From: an uncultured Ruminococcus sp.
GTDB taxonomy: Bacteria; Bacillota; Clostridia; Oscillospirales; Ruminococcaceae
Direction: 5' to 3'
Assembly: GCA_947177935.1 (NCBI GenBank)
Contig: CAMWWG010000064.1
Location: 1-6,123 of the forward strand
DNA length: 6,123 nt
The notes beneath the pieces were generated by a model. That model made no database searches. It was given only the letters and a program-made list of their open reading frames with translations, and was not told the DNA's origin. The position numbers were made by a program, and so were the translations under genes. Below, piece after piece: positions 5,543 to 6,123 of the stretch. Numbering within the stretch: position 1 is the stretch's first letter; every line of letters begins with the position of its first letter.

Positions 5543-6123
5543 ATGAATCAATCAGAATTAGAATTATTGAATAAGCCAACAAAATGGTTTACTGCCATCT
5601 TCCGCATGGTGATTGCTGTCTTCATGCTGTTCGCTCTGGGAACACTTATTATGCAGGCATTTACGGCGACCACCGGAATGGAAATTATCCTGGATGATGC
5701 TGACGTTGTCAGTTCTGTTGTGCAGTACATCCGCAAAGAATGGGAATCCGTGATCTATTATCAGGACAATGTCCTTGCGAATCTGGTTTTTCTGGTCGTG
5801 GGATTTTTTCTGCTTTGGTGCATTAAGCCACGACGTCTTCCGTTATGGATAGAATCGCTTGTGATTGCTATCTGGACAATCGCACTCGGCGTCCTGTGGG
5901 TTAGGACATCCCAGGTTTCTCCGACCGCAGACAGCAGCACTGTATCAAGTGCAGCCATGAATTTTGCAAAAGACAACTATCAGGCGATTACCGGAGATGA
6001 CCGCTATTTCCGGAATTATTCCTTTCAGCTTGGTTTTGTGTTTTTTGAAGAAATTCTTATCCGGATTGTCGAGTTTATAACAAAAAAAGAAGTTAATAAT
6101 CTGATTTTTATTCAGGAATTTTC
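5543..6123 (+). CDS. Multi-membrane protein resembling GT39/ArnT-type glycosyltransferase, N-terminal part (runs off the window)
   Basis: The frame opens at ATG 5543, ten bases after AGAGGG (5527-5532), and stays open for 193 codons to the window end. Helices lie near residues 17-40, 78-94 and 103-121. The loop after helix 3 reads SPTADSSTVSSAAMNFAKDNYQ, then DDRYFRNYSFQLGFVFFEEILIRI. This matches the first outside loop and next helix of the dolichyl- or polyprenyl-phosphate-mannose-type transferases (GT39/ArnT/PMT fold), where an Asp in this loop helps catalysis; Asp130 is the candidate. Such enzymes move a sugar from a polyprenyl-phosphate donor onto proteins, lipids or wall polymers on the outer face of the membrane. 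The insert between helices 1 and 2 (about 41-77) is long and charged. Full family length (450-700) is not visible, so donor and acceptor cannot be judged. An uncharacterised membrane protein remains possible. Confidence 0.7.
   Translation, partial: MNQSELELLNKPTKWFTAIFRMVIAVFMLFALGTLIMQAFTATTGMEIILDDADVVSSVVQYIRKEWESVIYYQDNVLANLVFLVVGFFLLWCIKPRRLPLWIESLVIAIWTIALGVLWVRTSQVSPTADSSTVSSAAMNFAKDNYQAITGDDRYFRNYSFQLGFVFFEEILIRIVEFITKKEVNNLIFIQEF

Noticed and set aside
5437..5574. Leader peptide frame of 45 codons starting at the ATG at 5437
   Set aside because: It would be leaderless, is composed almost wholly of AT-rich codons, has no ribosome binding site and overlaps the real start at 5543.
5548..5976. 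Minus-strand frames opposite the glycosyltransferase-like gene
   Set aside because: They are shadows of a continuous plus-strand frame with a promoter, a ribosome binding site and membrane helices.

Overview
This window looks like a chromosomal segment of a low-to-moderate GC Gram-positive gut or rumen bacterium, most likely a Ruminococcus or close Oscillospiraceae relative. The evidence is a secreted BspA-like leucine-rich-repeat protein that ends in a type I dockerin (a cellulosome or amylosome hallmark), a YwqL-type endonuclease V, GGAGG-type ribosome binding sites, AT-rich intergenic DNA and strong sigma-A-type promoters with extended -10 boxes. The genus is an inference; no rRNA or other marker gene is present.

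Layout. Positions 1-319 (minus) hold the N-terminal part of a ZIP-family metal transporter. It runs into a stop at 11-13, next to a six-base homopolymer where a one-base shift restores a typical histidine-rich ZIP loop. Positions 320-430 are a divergent intergenic region with an extended -10 promoter facing right, and an inverted repeat around the -10 box of the ZIP gene. Positions 431-2882 (plus) hold three genes in a probable operon: a small two-helix membrane protein with a cytoplasmic domain that may be PH-like, an endonuclease V (nfi/ywqL) with no ATG/GTG/TTG start ahead of its catalytic core, and a secreted C39-like cysteine peptidase with two C-terminal repeats. A 12-bp hairpin with T tracts on both strands (2893-2922) separates this operon from the convergent dockerin/LRR gene (2939-5206, minus). 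Positions 5207-5542 are AT-rich and carry two divergent, near-consensus promoters. From 5543 to the window end runs the N-terminal part of a multi-membrane protein that resembles GT39/ArnT-type glycosyltransferases.

How the genes work together. Most are surface or envelope genes: metal uptake, a membrane protein, a secreted peptidase-like protein, a cellulosomal LRR protein and a membrane glycosyltransferase. Endonuclease V is the exception, a DNA repair enzyme tied to its neighbour by a gene overlap. I see no defence island, CRISPR array, tRNA, rRNA or insertion sequence, and nothing that convincingly amounts to a new multi-gene system. The points most worth following are the non-canonical start and coupling of nfi, the ZIP frameshift, the ZIP operator-like repeat, the peptidase with duplicated modules, and the close likeness between the two rightward promoters.
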